Source: Chitinophaga sp. Ak27 (GTDB taxonomy: Bacteria; Bacteroidota; Bacteroidia; Chitinophagales; Chitinophagaceae). Taken from it: a stretch of 64,000 nucleotides of DNA. Made by a program: the position numbers and the translations under genes. The stretch spans positions 186,001 through 250,000 of the forward strand of contig NZ_JABAOB010000006.1 of assembly GCF_012726295.1 (NCBI RefSeq), given 5' to 3'. Below are positions 15,842-25,004 of the stretch, piece by piece. How positions within the stretch are numbered: position 1 is the first letter of the stretch; the number at the start of each line of letters is the position of its first letter. Under the pieces are notes generated by a model, which was given only the letters and a program-made list of their open reading frames with translations, ran no database searches and was not told the origin of the DNA.

Positions 15842-15879
15842 AACAGCGAAGAACAAATAACGGATTGTTCTTCGCTGTT
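15842..15879 (+). terminator. terminator after the desaturase gene
   Basis: AACAGCGAAGAACAA (15842-15856) is the exact reverse complement of 15865-15879, with an 8-nt loop and TTTTT directly after: a 15-bp intrinsic terminator. Confidence 0.92.
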
Positions 15880-16009
15880 TTTGTAAAAAGTTAACATTGA
15901 TACGCGAAAACCCCACTTGTCAGTTTATTCCTTAGCTCCTTTTTCGTACTTTTACACCCTTCTGAAATACATATCTTTCTACATATATAAAATATAAACA
16001 GCAGTCGTG

Positions 16010-18343
16010 ATGAAGGCAAACTATTTAGACGAGCTTAACGAGCAACAGCGGGAAGCAGTAATACATATCAACGGCCCTTTGATGATTGTAGCAGGCGCCG
16101 GTTCGGGAAAAACCAAGGTGCTTACCACCCGGATTGCACACCTGATGCGGAATGGAGTGGATGCGTTTAATATTTTGTCACTCACCTTTACCAATAAAGC
16201 TGCCCGCGAGATGAAAGAGCGTGTGGAAAAGATTTTAGGCGGCAGCGAAGCCCGTAATCTTTACATCGGTACCTTTCACTCGGTATTTGCCCGCCTCCTG
16301 CGTGGAGAAGCTCACCGGCTTGGTTATCCCAGCGATTTTACCATTTACGATACCGACGATGCCAAAAGCGTGATCAAAACAATTATCAACGAGCTAAATC
16401 TCGATGATAAACACTATAAACCCAGCTTCGTTTACAACCGTATTTCCGCTGCCAAAAACAGCCTCATGGCGCCGGAAGAATACCTCATGGACAACCTGGT
16501 GCAAACCGAAGATATGCGCGCCAACCGGCCCCTGATAGGTAAAATTTACGATATGTACGCCAAACGTACTTTCAAGAATGGTGCGATGGACTTTGACGAC
16601 CTGCTGTTTAAAATGTATGTACTGCTTAAATCCTTTCCGGAAGTACTGCATAAATACCAGCATAAGTTTAAATATATCATGATCGACGAGTACCAGGATA
16701 CTAACCCTGCACAGTATGAAATCATCAAATTACTGGGTGCTGTCAATGAAAATATTTGTGTGGTGGGAGATGATGCCCAAAGTATCTACTCCTTCCGCGG
16801 CGCTACCATTCAGAATATCCTCCAGTTTGAAAAAGACTATGACGATGTGAAAGTGGTAAAACTGGAACAGAATTACCGCAGTACCAAGTCCATACTGAAT
16901 GTGGCCAATGAAGTGATTGCCCACAATAAAGGACAAATTGAGAAAAATCTCTGGACTGATAACACGGAAGGCGATACCATTAAACTGGTACGCACCATGA
17001 CAGATAACGAAGAAGGTAAATTTGTGGCAGATACCATCGCAGAACAAAAGTTGCGGAATCATTACGACAACCGCGATTTTGTAATCCTGTACCGTACCAA
17101 CGCCCAGAGCCGTTCTTTCGAGGAAAGCTTACGCCGGAAAGCCATTCCATACCGCATTTTCGGAGGCCTTTCTTTCTACCAGCGTAAAGAAATTAAGGAT
17201 TTTGTGGCCTATCTCCGCATTACCATGAATACCCGTGATGAGGAAAGTTTGAAGCGGGTAATTAATTACCCGGTACGTGGAATAGGTAAAACAACGATCG
17301 AAAAAACCATTGTGCTGAGTAATGAGCACAACATTACCATGTGGGAAGTGCTGGAAAGAGCCCGTGAATTTGGATTCAAAGGCGGTACAGTGGAGGCTAT
17401 TGAGGCTTTTGTGGTGATGATTAAGAGCTTCCAGGCATTGCTGACCACACATAATGCCTATGATGTGGCGGTGGCTGTGGGCAAATCGACCAACCTGGTA
17501 AAAGAACTCTTTAACGATAAAACTACGGAGGGGCTTGCCCGTTATGAAAACGTGCAGGAACTCCTGAACTCCATCAAGGAATTTACTGAAACTCCCGATG
17601 AGGAAGGCGAGCTGCTGGATAAGAGCATGGGCTCCTACTTGCAGCAAATTACCCTGCTGACCGATGCAGATCAGGGTAATGATGAAGACAGCGATGTAGT
17701 AAAACTGATGACCATTCACGCTGCCAAAGGGCTGGAGTTCCCGGTAGTGTTTACCGTAGGACTGGAAGAAACCCTGTTTCCCAGTGGGATGTCTATCAAC
17801 ACCCGCGAGGAACTGGAAGAGGAAAGGCGTTTGTTTTATGTAGCTATCACCCGCGCTAAGGCGCGTTTGTGGCTTACTTATGCCAACAGCCGTTACCGCT
17901 TCGGTAACCTGGTGCAAAATGAGCCTAGCCGCTTCCTGGAAGAGATGCCGGAGAAATTTATAGACCGCAGCTATGCCGGCGGAGGTAGTGTACGTAATGC
18001 TTTTGGCGGAGGTAACACTTCCGGTTGGAGCAATAGCGGCAATATGTTTGACCGCATGCAACGGAAAACACCTGGACAGCAGCAACAGCAGCCAGTACAG
18101 AAGCCAGCGCCCAAGCCTACTTTTTCCGGAGCTACTACCCATGTACCTTCGGCCGATTTTGCTCCAGATGACCCGGCGGGTATGGTGCCCGGTATGCAGG
18201 TAGAGCACCAGAAGTTCGGCTTTGGTACCATCACCGCTATGGAAGGCGCGCCGAACAACAGGATTGCTACGATCCTGTTCCCTAAAGGAGGTGGCGAAAA
18301 GAAAATAATGCTGAATTATGCCAAGCTGAGAATTGTGAAATAG
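16010..18343 (+). CDS. ATP-dependent DNA helicase, UvrD/PcrA family
   Basis: This superfamily 1A helicase unwinds DNA 3'-to-5' in excision and mismatch repair. The 777-aa protein has Walker A AGAGSGKT (about 29-36), motif Ia LTFTNKAAREMKERV, Walker B IMIDEYQDTNPAQYE, motif III GDDAQSIYSFRGA, motif IV EQNYRS, motif V TIHAAKGLEFPVVF and motif VI VAITRAKARLWL. A Gly/Gln/Pro-rich linker (about 650-705) leads to a C-terminal Tudor-like domain (GMQVEHQKFGFGTITAMEG), the polymerase-binding element of PcrA. The start is ATG at 16010, preceded by an in-frame GTG. recX follows by about 40 bp. Confidence 0.95.
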   Translation: MKANYLDELNEQQREAVIHINGPLMIVAGAGSGKTKVLTTRIAHLMRNGVDAFNILSLTFTNKAAREMKERVEKILGGSEARNLYIGTFHSVFARLLRGEAHRLGYPSDFTIYDTDDAKSVIKTIINELNLDDKHYKPSFVYNRISAAKNSLMAPEEYLMDNLVQTEDMRANRPLIGKIYDMYAKRTFKNGAMDFDDLLFKMYVLLKSFPEVLHKYQHKFKYIMIDEYQDTNPAQYEIIKLLGAVNENICVVGDDAQSIYSFRGATIQNILQFEKDYDDVKVVKLEQNYRSTKSILNVANEVIAHNKGQIEKNLWTDNTEGDTIKLVRTMTDNEEGKFVADTIAEQKLRNHYDNRDFVILYRTNAQSRSFEESLRRKAIPYRIFGGLSFYQRKEIKDFVAYLRITMNTRDEESLKRVINYPVRGIGKTTIEKTIVLSNEHNITMWEVLERAREFGFKGGTVEAIEAFVVMIKSFQALLTTHNAYDVAVAVGKSTNLVKELFNDKTTEGLARYENVQELLNSIKEFTETPDEEGELLDKSMGSYLQQITLLTDADQGNDEDSDVVKLMTIHAAKGLEFPVVFTVGLEETLFPSGMSINTREELEEERRLFYVAITRAKARLWLTYANSRYRFGNLVQNEPSRFLEEMPEKFIDRSYAGGGSVRNAFGGGNTSGWSNSGNMFDRMQRKTPGQQQQQPVQKPAPKPTFSGATTHVPSADFAPDDPAGMVPGMQVEHQKFGFGTITAMEGAPNNRIATILFPKGGGEKKIMLNYAKLRIVK

Positions 18344-18384
18344 CGGCGTACGGCAGGTGAACTACATTTAAAGCTAACAGCTAC

Positions 18385-18843
18385 ATGCTATCAGCCATAT
18401 TAAAACTCAGGCAGTTTTGCGCTTACCAGGAGAGAAGCCACCAGGAAACCAGGTATAAGTGCCTCGAGCTGGGCTTAAGGGGGGAGGAAGTAGAAGAAGC
18501 CATTGCAGAACTGGTGGCCGAAAACTTCCTCAACGAAGAGCGGTTTGCCAGGGCCTATGCTGGCGGAAAGTTTCGCATCAAGCAGTGGGGCCGGAAGAAA
18601 ATCCAGATGGAGCTAAAACAGAAGCAGGTATCGGCCTATTGCATTAAGAAAGGAATGGAGGAGATAGATCCGGATGATTATGCCGCCGTATTGTTAAAGC
18701 TGGCGGATAAGAAATACCAGTCGCTCCGCAATGAAACAGCCATGAAGCGCCGGTATAAAACAATGCAATACCTCTTGCAAAGAGGGTTCGAATCGGAGTT
18801 AATCCAGGAGGCACTTGAACAAATCGCAAAGAACGACGCTTAA
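18385..18843 (+). CDS. recX: RecX family regulator of RecA
   Basis: RecX binds RecA filaments and limits recombination. The 152-aa protein shows the three-helix repeats of the family: RSHQETRYKCLELGLRGEEV, LVAENFLNEERFARAYAGGK, then FRIKQWGRKKIQMELKQKQV and the C-terminal repeat ending RGFESELIQEALEQI. It is on the same strand as, and close behind, the UvrD-type helicase gene; recA itself is not in the window. Confidence 0.9.
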   Translation: MLSAILKLRQFCAYQERSHQETRYKCLELGLRGEEVEEAIAELVAENFLNEERFARAYAGGKFRIKQWGRKKIQMELKQKQVSAYCIKKGMEEIDPDDYAAVLLKLADKKYQSLRNETAMKRRYKTMQYLLQRGFESELIQEALEQIAKNDA

Positions 18844-18882
18844 CAGGGCAATAATTTGAAAAGTTTCTAACTGGCCACGACT

Positions 18883-18890
18883 TAATTTTG
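18883..18890 (+). promoter_or_regulatory. -7 element upstream of the omega-amidase gene
   Basis: TAATTTTG, 18 nt before the start, with a TTTG at 18855-18858 (24-nt gap, slightly long). Confidence 0.45.
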
Positions 18891-18908
18891 TGATCACAAT
18901 AACCGATA

Positions 18909-19712
18909 ATGTCAGATCTGAAAGTAACACTTATACAGTCGCAATTGCACTGGGAAGATAGGGAAGCCAACTTGCGCATGTTTGATGAAAAAATCAACAG
19001 CATTACCGAAAGGACGGAAGTGGTTTTTTTACCGGAAATGTTTAGCACCGGGTTCAGTATGAAGTCCGCGCAGCTTGCTGAAACGATGGACGGAACTGCT
19101 GTTCAGTGGATGAAACGAAAGGCGGCTGAGAAGAATATTATCATTACTGGTAGTTTAATTATCGAAGAACAAGGCGAATATCTGAACCGCCTGATCTGGA
19201 TGTTGCCCAACGGTACCTATGGTACCTATGATAAGCGTCACCTGTTTGGATATGCAGGTGAAAATGAACATTATACTCCCGGCAACAAGCGCCTGATTGC
19301 ACAGGTAAAGGGATGGAAAATTAACCTGAATATCTGTTATGATATGCGTTTCCCGGTATGGGCCCGCAATACAATACAAGCCGATACCAATGAAGCGGCT
19401 TACGACCTGCTGGTATATGTTGCTAACTGGCCGGAAAGGCGTAAAACAGCCTGGACCACCCTGTTACAAGCAAGAGCTATTGAAAATCAATGCTTTGCCA
19501 TCGGTGTAAACCGGGTAGGTAATGATGGGAACAATATCTATCACAGTGGAGAAACCAGCCTGATAGATCCAATGGGAGAAATTATTTACCGCAAATCGCA
19601 CGATGAAGATGTATTTACGTATACGCTTCAACGTGAGCGGCTGGATGAAGTGAGGAAAAATATCCCCTTCCTGAAAGACGCAGACGCATTCACGATTTTA
19701 CCGAAAGGATAA
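18909..19712 (+). CDS. nitrilase-family omega-amidase (YafV-like)
   Basis: This 267-aa carbon-nitrogen hydrolase has the Glu-Lys-Cys triad: Glu in FLPEMFSTGFSM (about 39-50), Lys in YDKRHLF, and Cys in NICYDMRFPVW (about 140-150). The sequence FSTGFSM and the RFPVW after the Cys are typical of omega-amidases of the YafV/Nit2 group, which hydrolyse alpha-ketoglutaramate or alpha-ketosuccinamate left by transaminases. It is cytosolic. It is followed by a VOC protein gene 25 bp on, likely in one operon with nagA. Confidence 0.88.
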   Translation: MSDLKVTLIQSQLHWEDREANLRMFDEKINSITERTEVVFLPEMFSTGFSMKSAQLAETMDGTAVQWMKRKAAEKNIIITGSLIIEEQGEYLNRLIWMLPNGTYGTYDKRHLFGYAGENEHYTPGNKRLIAQVKGWKINLNICYDMRFPVWARNTIQADTNEAAYDLLVYVANWPERRKTAWTTLLQARAIENQCFAIGVNRVGNDGNNIYHSGETSLIDPMGEIIYRKSHDEDVFTYTLQRERLDEVRKNIPFLKDADAFTILPKG

Positions 19713-19737
19713 CCTAGCCGCGGCTAAAATAAAACAT

Positions 19738-20136
19738 ATGTTATTACAGGCAGTCCATCACATCGCTATTATCTGTGCTGATTACAACCGTAGTAAAGTC
19801 TTTTATACCGATGTGCTGGGCCTGCAGGTAATCCGGGAAGTATACCGGGAAGAACGGGACTCCTGGAAGCTGGATCTGGCACTGGGTAACCAGTACATTA
19901 TCGAATTATTTTCGTTCCCGAACCCTCCCCCGCGGGTAAGTCGCCCGGAGGCTTGTGGTCTGCGACACCTGGCCTTTGCCGTGGCAGATATTACTGTTGC
20001 AGTACAACAACTACTACAAAAGGGGGTGACTACAGAACCCGTCCGCATTGACCCGCATACCCAACAACGTTTTACATTTTTTACAGACCCTGATGGGCTG
20101 CCTTTAGAGTTATATGAAGTTGTTTCACACCTGTAA
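19738..20136 (+). CDS. VOC family protein (glyoxalase-like, GloA2 type)
   Basis: This 132-aa protein has two beta-alpha-beta-beta-beta modules: the first opens VHHIAIICADYNRSKVFYTD with a metal-type His, the second has CGLRHLAFAVADI, and the end is FFTDPDGLPLELYEV with the metal-binding Glu. Metal ligands His, Glu, His, Glu seem to be present. The specific substrate is unknown; glyoxalase I activity is possible. It is 10 bp ahead of nagA. Confidence 0.85.
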   Translation: MLLQAVHHIAIICADYNRSKVFYTDVLGLQVIREVYREERDSWKLDLALGNQYIIELFSFPNPPPRVSRPEACGLRHLAFAVADITVAVQQLLQKGVTTEPVRIDPHTQQRFTFFTDPDGLPLELYEVVSHL

Positions 20137-20146
20137 ATGATATTGT

Positions 20147-21244
20147 ATGTCTGTTACCTTCGTCAACGCCAGGATCTTTACTGGTGAAGAAATACTGGAT
20201 AATCACGTACTGACCACCCACCAGGGAAAGATAACAACCATAGTGCCTGCAGCGGAATACCAGGTTAGCGGCCATGAAACGGACTTACAGGGGGCTTTGC
20301 TGGCGCCGGCATTCATTGACTTACAGATATATGGCGGAAATGGAGAGGTGTTTTCCATGTACCCGTCCATCGCGTCGCTCGCTGGTACCGTGGCTTATAG
20401 CCGCGCTGGTGGCGCCGCATGGCTTATGCCAACAGTTGCTACTATTGGTCCCGAAATCATGCTGGAGGCCATGAGAGCGGTAAGGGCCTATTGGCAGCAG
20501 GGGGGAACGGGTGTGTTGGGACTGCACCTGGAAGGACCATTTATTAACCCGGCCAAGAAAGGCGCCCACCTGGAACAATATATTCATCCGCCTACCCAGG
20601 AAGACATCAACTGGATCCTGGATAACGGACGGGATGTAGTGAAGATCATTACCCTTGCGCCCGAATGCTGTGATCCGGAGCTGGTGAGACAGCTTGAGGC
20701 GGCAGGTATCGTAGTATTTGCAGGACACAGCAATGCTACTTACAACCAGGCCTATACCGCTTTCAATAATGGTATCCATCATGCTACCCACCTTTTTAAT
20801 GCCATGTCGCCGATGGAAAGCCGGGCTCCGGGAATAGTAGGTGCTATTTACGATCATCCCCAGGTATGCGCCAGCATTGTGGCTGATGGTATACATGTGG
20901 ATTTTGCATCTATCCGCATCAGCAAAAAGATGATGAAGGAGCGCTTATTCCTGATTACCGATGCGGTAGAAGAGAATAGGGCTGGTGGCTACATATATAT
21001 CCGGGAGAAGGATCGTTTTGTAAGTGCTACCGGGGTGCTGTCAGGCTCCTGTTTGACAATGACCCAGGCCGTGCGTAACTGTGTAGAGAAGGTAGGCATT
21101 CCGCTGGAAGAAGCCCTGAGAATGGGGTCGCTGTACCCGGCACGGGCAATAGGCCGGGAACAGGAGCTTGGACGCATTGCCGTAGGCTATGATGCGGCGC
21201 TGGTAGCCATCCACTCAAATTGGAGTACAACAGTATACTGTTAA
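20147..21244 (+). CDS. nagA: N-acetylglucosamine-6-phosphate deacetylase
   Basis: NagA removes acetate from GlcNAc-6-phosphate, feeding amino sugars into glycolysis or back to cell-wall synthesis. The 365-aa amidohydrolase has FIDLQIYGGNG (about 56-66), LEGPFINPAKKGAH (metal Glu), GHSNATYNQA and HATHLFNAMSP (metal His residues) and the catalytic Asp in LITDAVE. The start is at 20147, 10 bp after the VOC gene. No nagB is nearby. In a chitin-degrading lineage it would serve chitin-derived GlcNAc; that is inference. Confidence 0.94.
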   Translation: MSVTFVNARIFTGEEILDNHVLTTHQGKITTIVPAAEYQVSGHETDLQGALLAPAFIDLQIYGGNGEVFSMYPSIASLAGTVAYSRAGGAAWLMPTVATIGPEIMLEAMRAVRAYWQQGGTGVLGLHLEGPFINPAKKGAHLEQYIHPPTQEDINWILDNGRDVVKIITLAPECCDPELVRQLEAAGIVVFAGHSNATYNQAYTAFNNGIHHATHLFNAMSPMESRAPGIVGAIYDHPQVCASIVADGIHVDFASIRISKKMMKERLFLITDAVEENRAGGYIYIREKDRFVSATGVLSGSCLTMTQAVRNCVEKVGIPLEEALRMGSLYPARAIGREQELGRIAVGYDAALVAIHSNWSTTVYC

Positions 21245-21284
21245 TAGCCCTATCTTCGCAGGATTAATCATACTGTATATCCAC

Positions 21285-22964
21285 ATGAGTGCACTACCTC
21301 AGTTTTTTAAAAAAGACCAGTATAAAAATCTGTTCCTGCTTTCCTGGCTGATCTTAGGCTTGTTACAGGCCTGCTTCTCGGAGCTGTGGGATGATGAGGC
21401 ATACTATTGGGTGTATTCACGCCACCTGGATTGGGGGTATTTTGATCACCCGCCTATGATTGCGTTACTCATCAAGATAGGCTACGGCATCTTTCATAAT
21501 GAGTTGGGAGTGAGGTTGTTGATCGCAATCGTCAATACGCTCACGCTGTGGATAACCGCCAGGCTCATTGCTTCAAAGGATAATAAACTGTTTTACCTGC
21601 TGATAGGCGCCATGGGCGCAATGCAGATTGGTGGGATACTGGCGGTGCCGGATGTACCATTGATCTTTTTTGCAGCTGTTTACTTCTGGGTATACCGTAA
21701 TTTTGTGAATGAACAAACCTGGAAGAATACCCTGTTGCTGGGCGTTTCCATGGCATTGATGTTTTATAGTAAGTACCATGGCGTGTTACTGGTGTTTTTT
21801 ACCTTCCTATCCAATATCAATCTCATCAAAGTTTTCAAGTTTTATGTGGCAGTGATCATTACAACAATCCTGTTTTTTCCACATATTTACTGGCAGTATA
21901 CCCATGGCTTCCCGTCCCTGCAATATCACCTGGTAGAACGTAATGCCTCTTCTTATGATATCAGTTATACGCTCGACTACCTGGGAGGGCAATTGTTGTT
22001 GTTCGGGCCTTTGCTGGGGTGGCTGATCCTGTATTATGCTTTCCGGAGTCCTATCCAGAACTCATTTGAGCGGGCGCTGAAGTTCTGTGTGATAGGCGTG
22101 TTGGCATTTTTCCTGCTCAGCACCTTCAAGGGAAGAGTAGAGGCCAACTGGACGGTGATGCTGTTTACGCCAACGGTGATCCTGGCCCACCAGGCGATTG
22201 TAAGAAAGGGCTGGTCACAGAAATGGTTGTTATATACTTTGCCGGTTACGCTGTTGCTGGTATTGGCTACCAGGGTGTACATGATCTGGGACTTTATGCC
22301 GGGAGTAGAAATCAGGCCGGAAATCCATCACAACAAAGAATGGACTTCGCAGGTGGCGGCCCGGGCACAGGGGCGCCCGGTAGTTTTTCTGAACAGCTAC
22401 CAGCTGCCATCTAAATATATGTTTTATACCGGGCAGTTGTCTTATAGCCTCAATAGCCGCTATTCCCGTCGTAGCCAGTATAATTTCTGGGATACAGAAG
22501 TACAGTTGTGGGGAAAGCCCGCTATGATAGTATTTGACCCGGGATCAGGCATTCCTGTTACGGATAGTGTGCGTACGATTTATGGCGTGTGGGACTACGA
22601 TATGGTGCCTGCTTATTATTCTTATTCACTGATACAGTTAAAGCCGGCATTGAAGCAGATCAAGGCAAAGCGGGGAGAGCATATTAATGTGATGTTGCAG
22701 CCTAATAATGATTATCATCAGCCCATCCGGTTGGATCGTACCAATGAGCCGGTGTTAGGATATGGCTTTACTACTAAAGACGAAGATTTACCACCGGTTA
22801 AATCGGCTATGACGCTTGAAAGGGCGGTGTTGCGCCGCTTAATAAACCTGGAGGTGGTGATGCCGGATAAGCCGGGACATTACCAACTGAAGTTTTCGGT
22901 GTTTGCAGGAGATCTGCCTCCTACCCATAATAGTCCCGTGATACCGGTAATAGTAGAGAAATAA
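21285..22964 (+). CDS. glycosyltransferase family 39 membrane protein (ArnT/PMT-like)
   Basis: This 559-aa protein has about ten membrane helices in its first 350 residues and a C-terminal soluble part of about 200 residues on the periplasmic side. The first loop carries LWDDEAYYW (about 35-43) and DWGYFDHPP, with the acidic residues that act as catalytic base in polyprenyl-phosphate-sugar-dependent transferases. It would move a sugar from a lipid-linked donor to a protein or lipid acceptor outside the membrane; donor and acceptor are unknown. It converges with thiL across a terminator. Confidence 0.88.
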   Translation: MSALPQFFKKDQYKNLFLLSWLILGLLQACFSELWDDEAYYWVYSRHLDWGYFDHPPMIALLIKIGYGIFHNELGVRLLIAIVNTLTLWITARLIASKDNKLFYLLIGAMGAMQIGGILAVPDVPLIFFAAVYFWVYRNFVNEQTWKNTLLLGVSMALMFYSKYHGVLLVFFTFLSNINLIKVFKFYVAVIITTILFFPHIYWQYTHGFPSLQYHLVERNASSYDISYTLDYLGGQLLLFGPLLGWLILYYAFRSPIQNSFERALKFCVIGVLAFFLLSTFKGRVEANWTVMLFTPTVILAHQAIVRKGWSQKWLLYTLPVTLLLVLATRVYMIWDFMPGVEIRPEIHHNKEWTSQVAARAQGRPVVFLNSYQLPSKYMFYTGQLSYSLNSRYSRRSQYNFWDTEVQLWGKPAMIVFDPGSGIPVTDSVRTIYGVWDYDMVPAYYSYSLIQLKPALKQIKAKRGEHINVMLQPNNDYHQPIRLDRTNEPVLGYGFTTKDEDLPPVKSAMTLERAVLRRLINLEVVMPDKPGHYQLKFSVFAGDLPPTHNSPVIPVIVEK

Positions 22965-23001
22965 ACAGATAAGGCACACCAACGGTGCGCCTTATCTGTT
23001 T
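22963..23001. terminator. bidirectional terminator between GT39 and thiL
   Basis: An 18-nt arm (22963-22980) pairs with 22984-23001 with one mismatch and a 3-nt loop. Arm ends are A-rich and T-rich, so it can stop transcription from both convergent genes. It overlaps the GT39 stop codon. Confidence 0.85.
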
Positions 23002-23018
23002 ATGGTACTGATGTAAAC

Positions 23019-24053
23019 TTACTGTTTGAAAGCATTCCAACCCTGGGCTACCAACTTGAATTTGTTACCGCCTTTGGTGAGGATATGCGCACCTTCTGAG
23101 ATATCGGCCATATAGCCTATCACGCTGATTTGCTCGTTAAGTACAATTTTATCGTAATCCTGTTGTTTCATGGTGAACAGCAGTTCATAGTCTTCTCCGC
23201 CGCTCAATGCGCAGGCAGTGGGATCGAGGCCAAACTTCATGGCTATTTCCTTGCTTTCCTGGGCAATGGGAATTTTTTCTTCATAGAGCACTACTCCCAG
23301 GTTGCTTTGTTTGGCAATATGGAGTATTTCAGAGCTGAGCCCATCGCTTACATCCATCATGGCAGTAGGTATAATTTCTTCCTGCTGAAGGAACTCAATA
23401 ATATCTTTACGGGCTTCCGGCTTCAGTTGCCGGCCTATAATATAAGTCTGGCCTTCCAGGTCGGGCTTTACGTCGGGGCTTTCGAGGTAAATCTTTTTCT
23501 CTCTTTCGAGGAGAGTAAGGCCCAGGTAGGCGGCTCCGAGATCGCCGGTTACGCACAATAAGTCGCCTTTTTGTGCGGTAGATCTTTTTACAAACTGGTC
23601 GGGCGTCACTTCTCCGATAGCCGTTACGCTGATAATAAACCCTTTCTGGGAGTTACTCGTGTCGCCCCCTACCAGGTCTACTCCGTATTTTTCGCAGGCG
23701 GCGTATACGCCTTCATAGAATTCGTTGAGCGCTTCCAGGGAAAAACGGTTAGAGAAGGCAATGCTAATGGTGATCTGGGTAGGGGTGGCATTCATGGCGT
23801 AAATGTCCGACAGGTTTACCACTACCGATTTATAGCCCAGGTGTTTCAGTGGGGTATACATCAGGTCGAAGTGAATGCCTTCTACCAGCATATCCGTGCT
23901 GATCACGGTTTGTTTGCCGAAATGATCAATTACGGCGGCATCATCGCCTACACCTAATACGGTGCTGGCATTTTGTATTTCTATGTTCCTGGTGAGGTAG
24001 TCTATTAAGCCAAACTCGCCCAGGTCCTGTATTTCAGTTCTTTCCTGTTCCAT
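23019..24053 (-). CDS. thiL: thiamine-monophosphate kinase
   Basis: ThiL phosphorylates thiamine monophosphate to the active diphosphate. The 344-aa protein has the family motifs GEFGLIDYLT near the N-terminus, VLGVGDDAAV (about 33-42), VGGDTSNSQKG, MMDVSDGLSSEI and LSGGEDYELLFT, which bind Mg-ATP and substrate. It starts at ATG 24053, overlapping the stop of the upstream phosphatase gene (TAATG), so the two are coupled. No other thiamine gene is adjacent. Confidence 0.95.
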   Translation of the reverse strand: MEQERTEIQDLGEFGLIDYLTRNIEIQNASTVLGVGDDAAVIDHFGKQTVISTDMLVEGIHFDLMYTPLKHLGYKSVVVNLSDIYAMNATPTQITISIAFSNRFSLEALNEFYEGVYAACEKYGVDLVGGDTSNSQKGFIISVTAIGEVTPDQFVKRSTAQKGDLLCVTGDLGAAYLGLTLLEREKKIYLESPDVKPDLEGQTYIIGRQLKPEARKDIIEFLQQEEIIPTAMMDVSDGLSSEILHIAKQSNLGVVLYEEKIPIAQESKEIAMKFGLDPTACALSGGEDYELLFTMKQQDYDKIVLNEQISVIGYMADISEGAHILTKGGNKFKLVAQGWNAFKQ

Positions 24054-24823
24054 TATTTTCCGTTAACAAGATCTTGTAATGCACTATGGATATGGCCATT
24101 GGTGGCCAGTAATTCTTTTTGATAAGGAGAGTACCGGTTACCGGAGTAGTCGGTTACTTTTCCGCCTGCTTCTTCCACGATCAGGAAGCCTGCAGCGGCG
24201 TCCCAGGCTTGCAGGTGATGTTCGTAAAACCCGTCAAACCTGCCACAGGCTACCCAGCAAAGGTCTATGGCTGCGGAGCCCAAACGGCGTACCGGGATCC
24301 CTTGTTTAATGATACGTTCAAAAACCACCGCGGGGTTATTGGTGCTTTCTTCCCATTTATAGGGAAAACCGGTCACCAGGCACGACTTTGCCACCTCGCT
24401 TTTGGTGGAAACATAAATAGGTTTATTGTTCAGGGTGGCGCCTTTTCCTTTTTCTGCGACAAACAATTCGTTCATGAAGGGGTTATACACTGCGCCCAGT
24501 ATCATTTCCCCGTCCTGTTCCACACCTATAGATACGCAACAAATCGGGATGCCATTGGCATAGTTGACAGTTCCGTCGATAGGATCAATGATCCATTTAA
24601 TGGCCGAGCTAGTCTTTATCTCCCCAACTTCTTCACTCAAGATAAAATGATCTGGATAACTTTCCCTGATTGTAGCGATGATGGCTGTTTCAGATTTTTT
24701 ATCCACCTCTGTTACGAGGTCATTCACGGTACTTTTACTGCTCACCTCGAAAGGACCGTCGAAATATTGTTGCAGTATTTTTCCGCTGGCTTCAGTAGCT
24801 TTGAGTAAAGTAGTTTTTAACAT
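24053..24823 (-). CDS. inositol monophosphatase family protein
   Basis: This 256-aa Mg-dependent, Li-sensitive-type phosphatase has the metal motifs LSEEVGE (about 59-65), WIIDPIDGTVNYANG (about 72-86) and AWDAAAGFLIVEEAGG (about 203-218), all intact. Family members act on inositol-1-phosphate, 3'-phosphoadenosine phosphates or histidinol phosphate; the substrate here is not predictable. It is coupled to thiL by a 1-nt overlap. Confidence 0.9.
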   Translation of the reverse strand: MLKTTLLKATEASGKILQQYFDGPFEVSSKSTVNDLVTEVDKKSETAIIATIRESYPDHFILSEEVGEIKTSSAIKWIIDPIDGTVNYANGIPICCVSIGVEQDGEMILGAVYNPFMNELFVAEKGKGATLNNKPIYVSTKSEVAKSCLVTGFPYKWEESTNNPAVVFERIIKQGIPVRRLGSAAIDLCWVACGRFDGFYEHHLQAWDAAAGFLIVEEAGGKVTDYSGNRYSPYQKELLATNGHIHSALQDLVNGK

Positions 24824-24834
24824 GCCGCAAAGGT

Positions 24835-24869
24835 AATTACGAATTACGAATTATGAATTGCGAATTATA
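24835..24869. repeat. five tandem 7-bp units (AATTNNN)
   Basis: The units are AATTACG, AATTACG, AATTATG, AATTGCG and AATTATA, directly after one another, just upstream of the phosphatase gene start and 136 bp before GH3. They could slip during replication or bind a regulator. Confidence 0.7.
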
Positions 24870-24968
24870 GCCTACATCTTTGTTATATTTTGTATGTATA
24901 GACAACTTATTGATAATACATAAACTGTAATTCTAAATTATCAGACCCGTAATATTCAATATTCCACT

Positions 24969-24976
24969 TATTTTTG
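24969..24976 (+). promoter_or_regulatory. -7 element upstream of the GH3 gene
   Basis: TATTTTTG matches TAnnTTTG, 29 nt before the start codon. No clear TTTG at the usual distance. Confidence 0.5.
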
Positions 24977-25004
24977 TAGTTCATTTTAAAGAGAGGGAAA
25001 GTTA

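Noticed and set aside
17129-18208. 359-codon minus-strand open frame inside the helicase gene
   Set aside because: Antisense shadow of the UvrD/PcrA gene; no recognisable domain and rich in His/Phe/Gln as expected from reverse reading.
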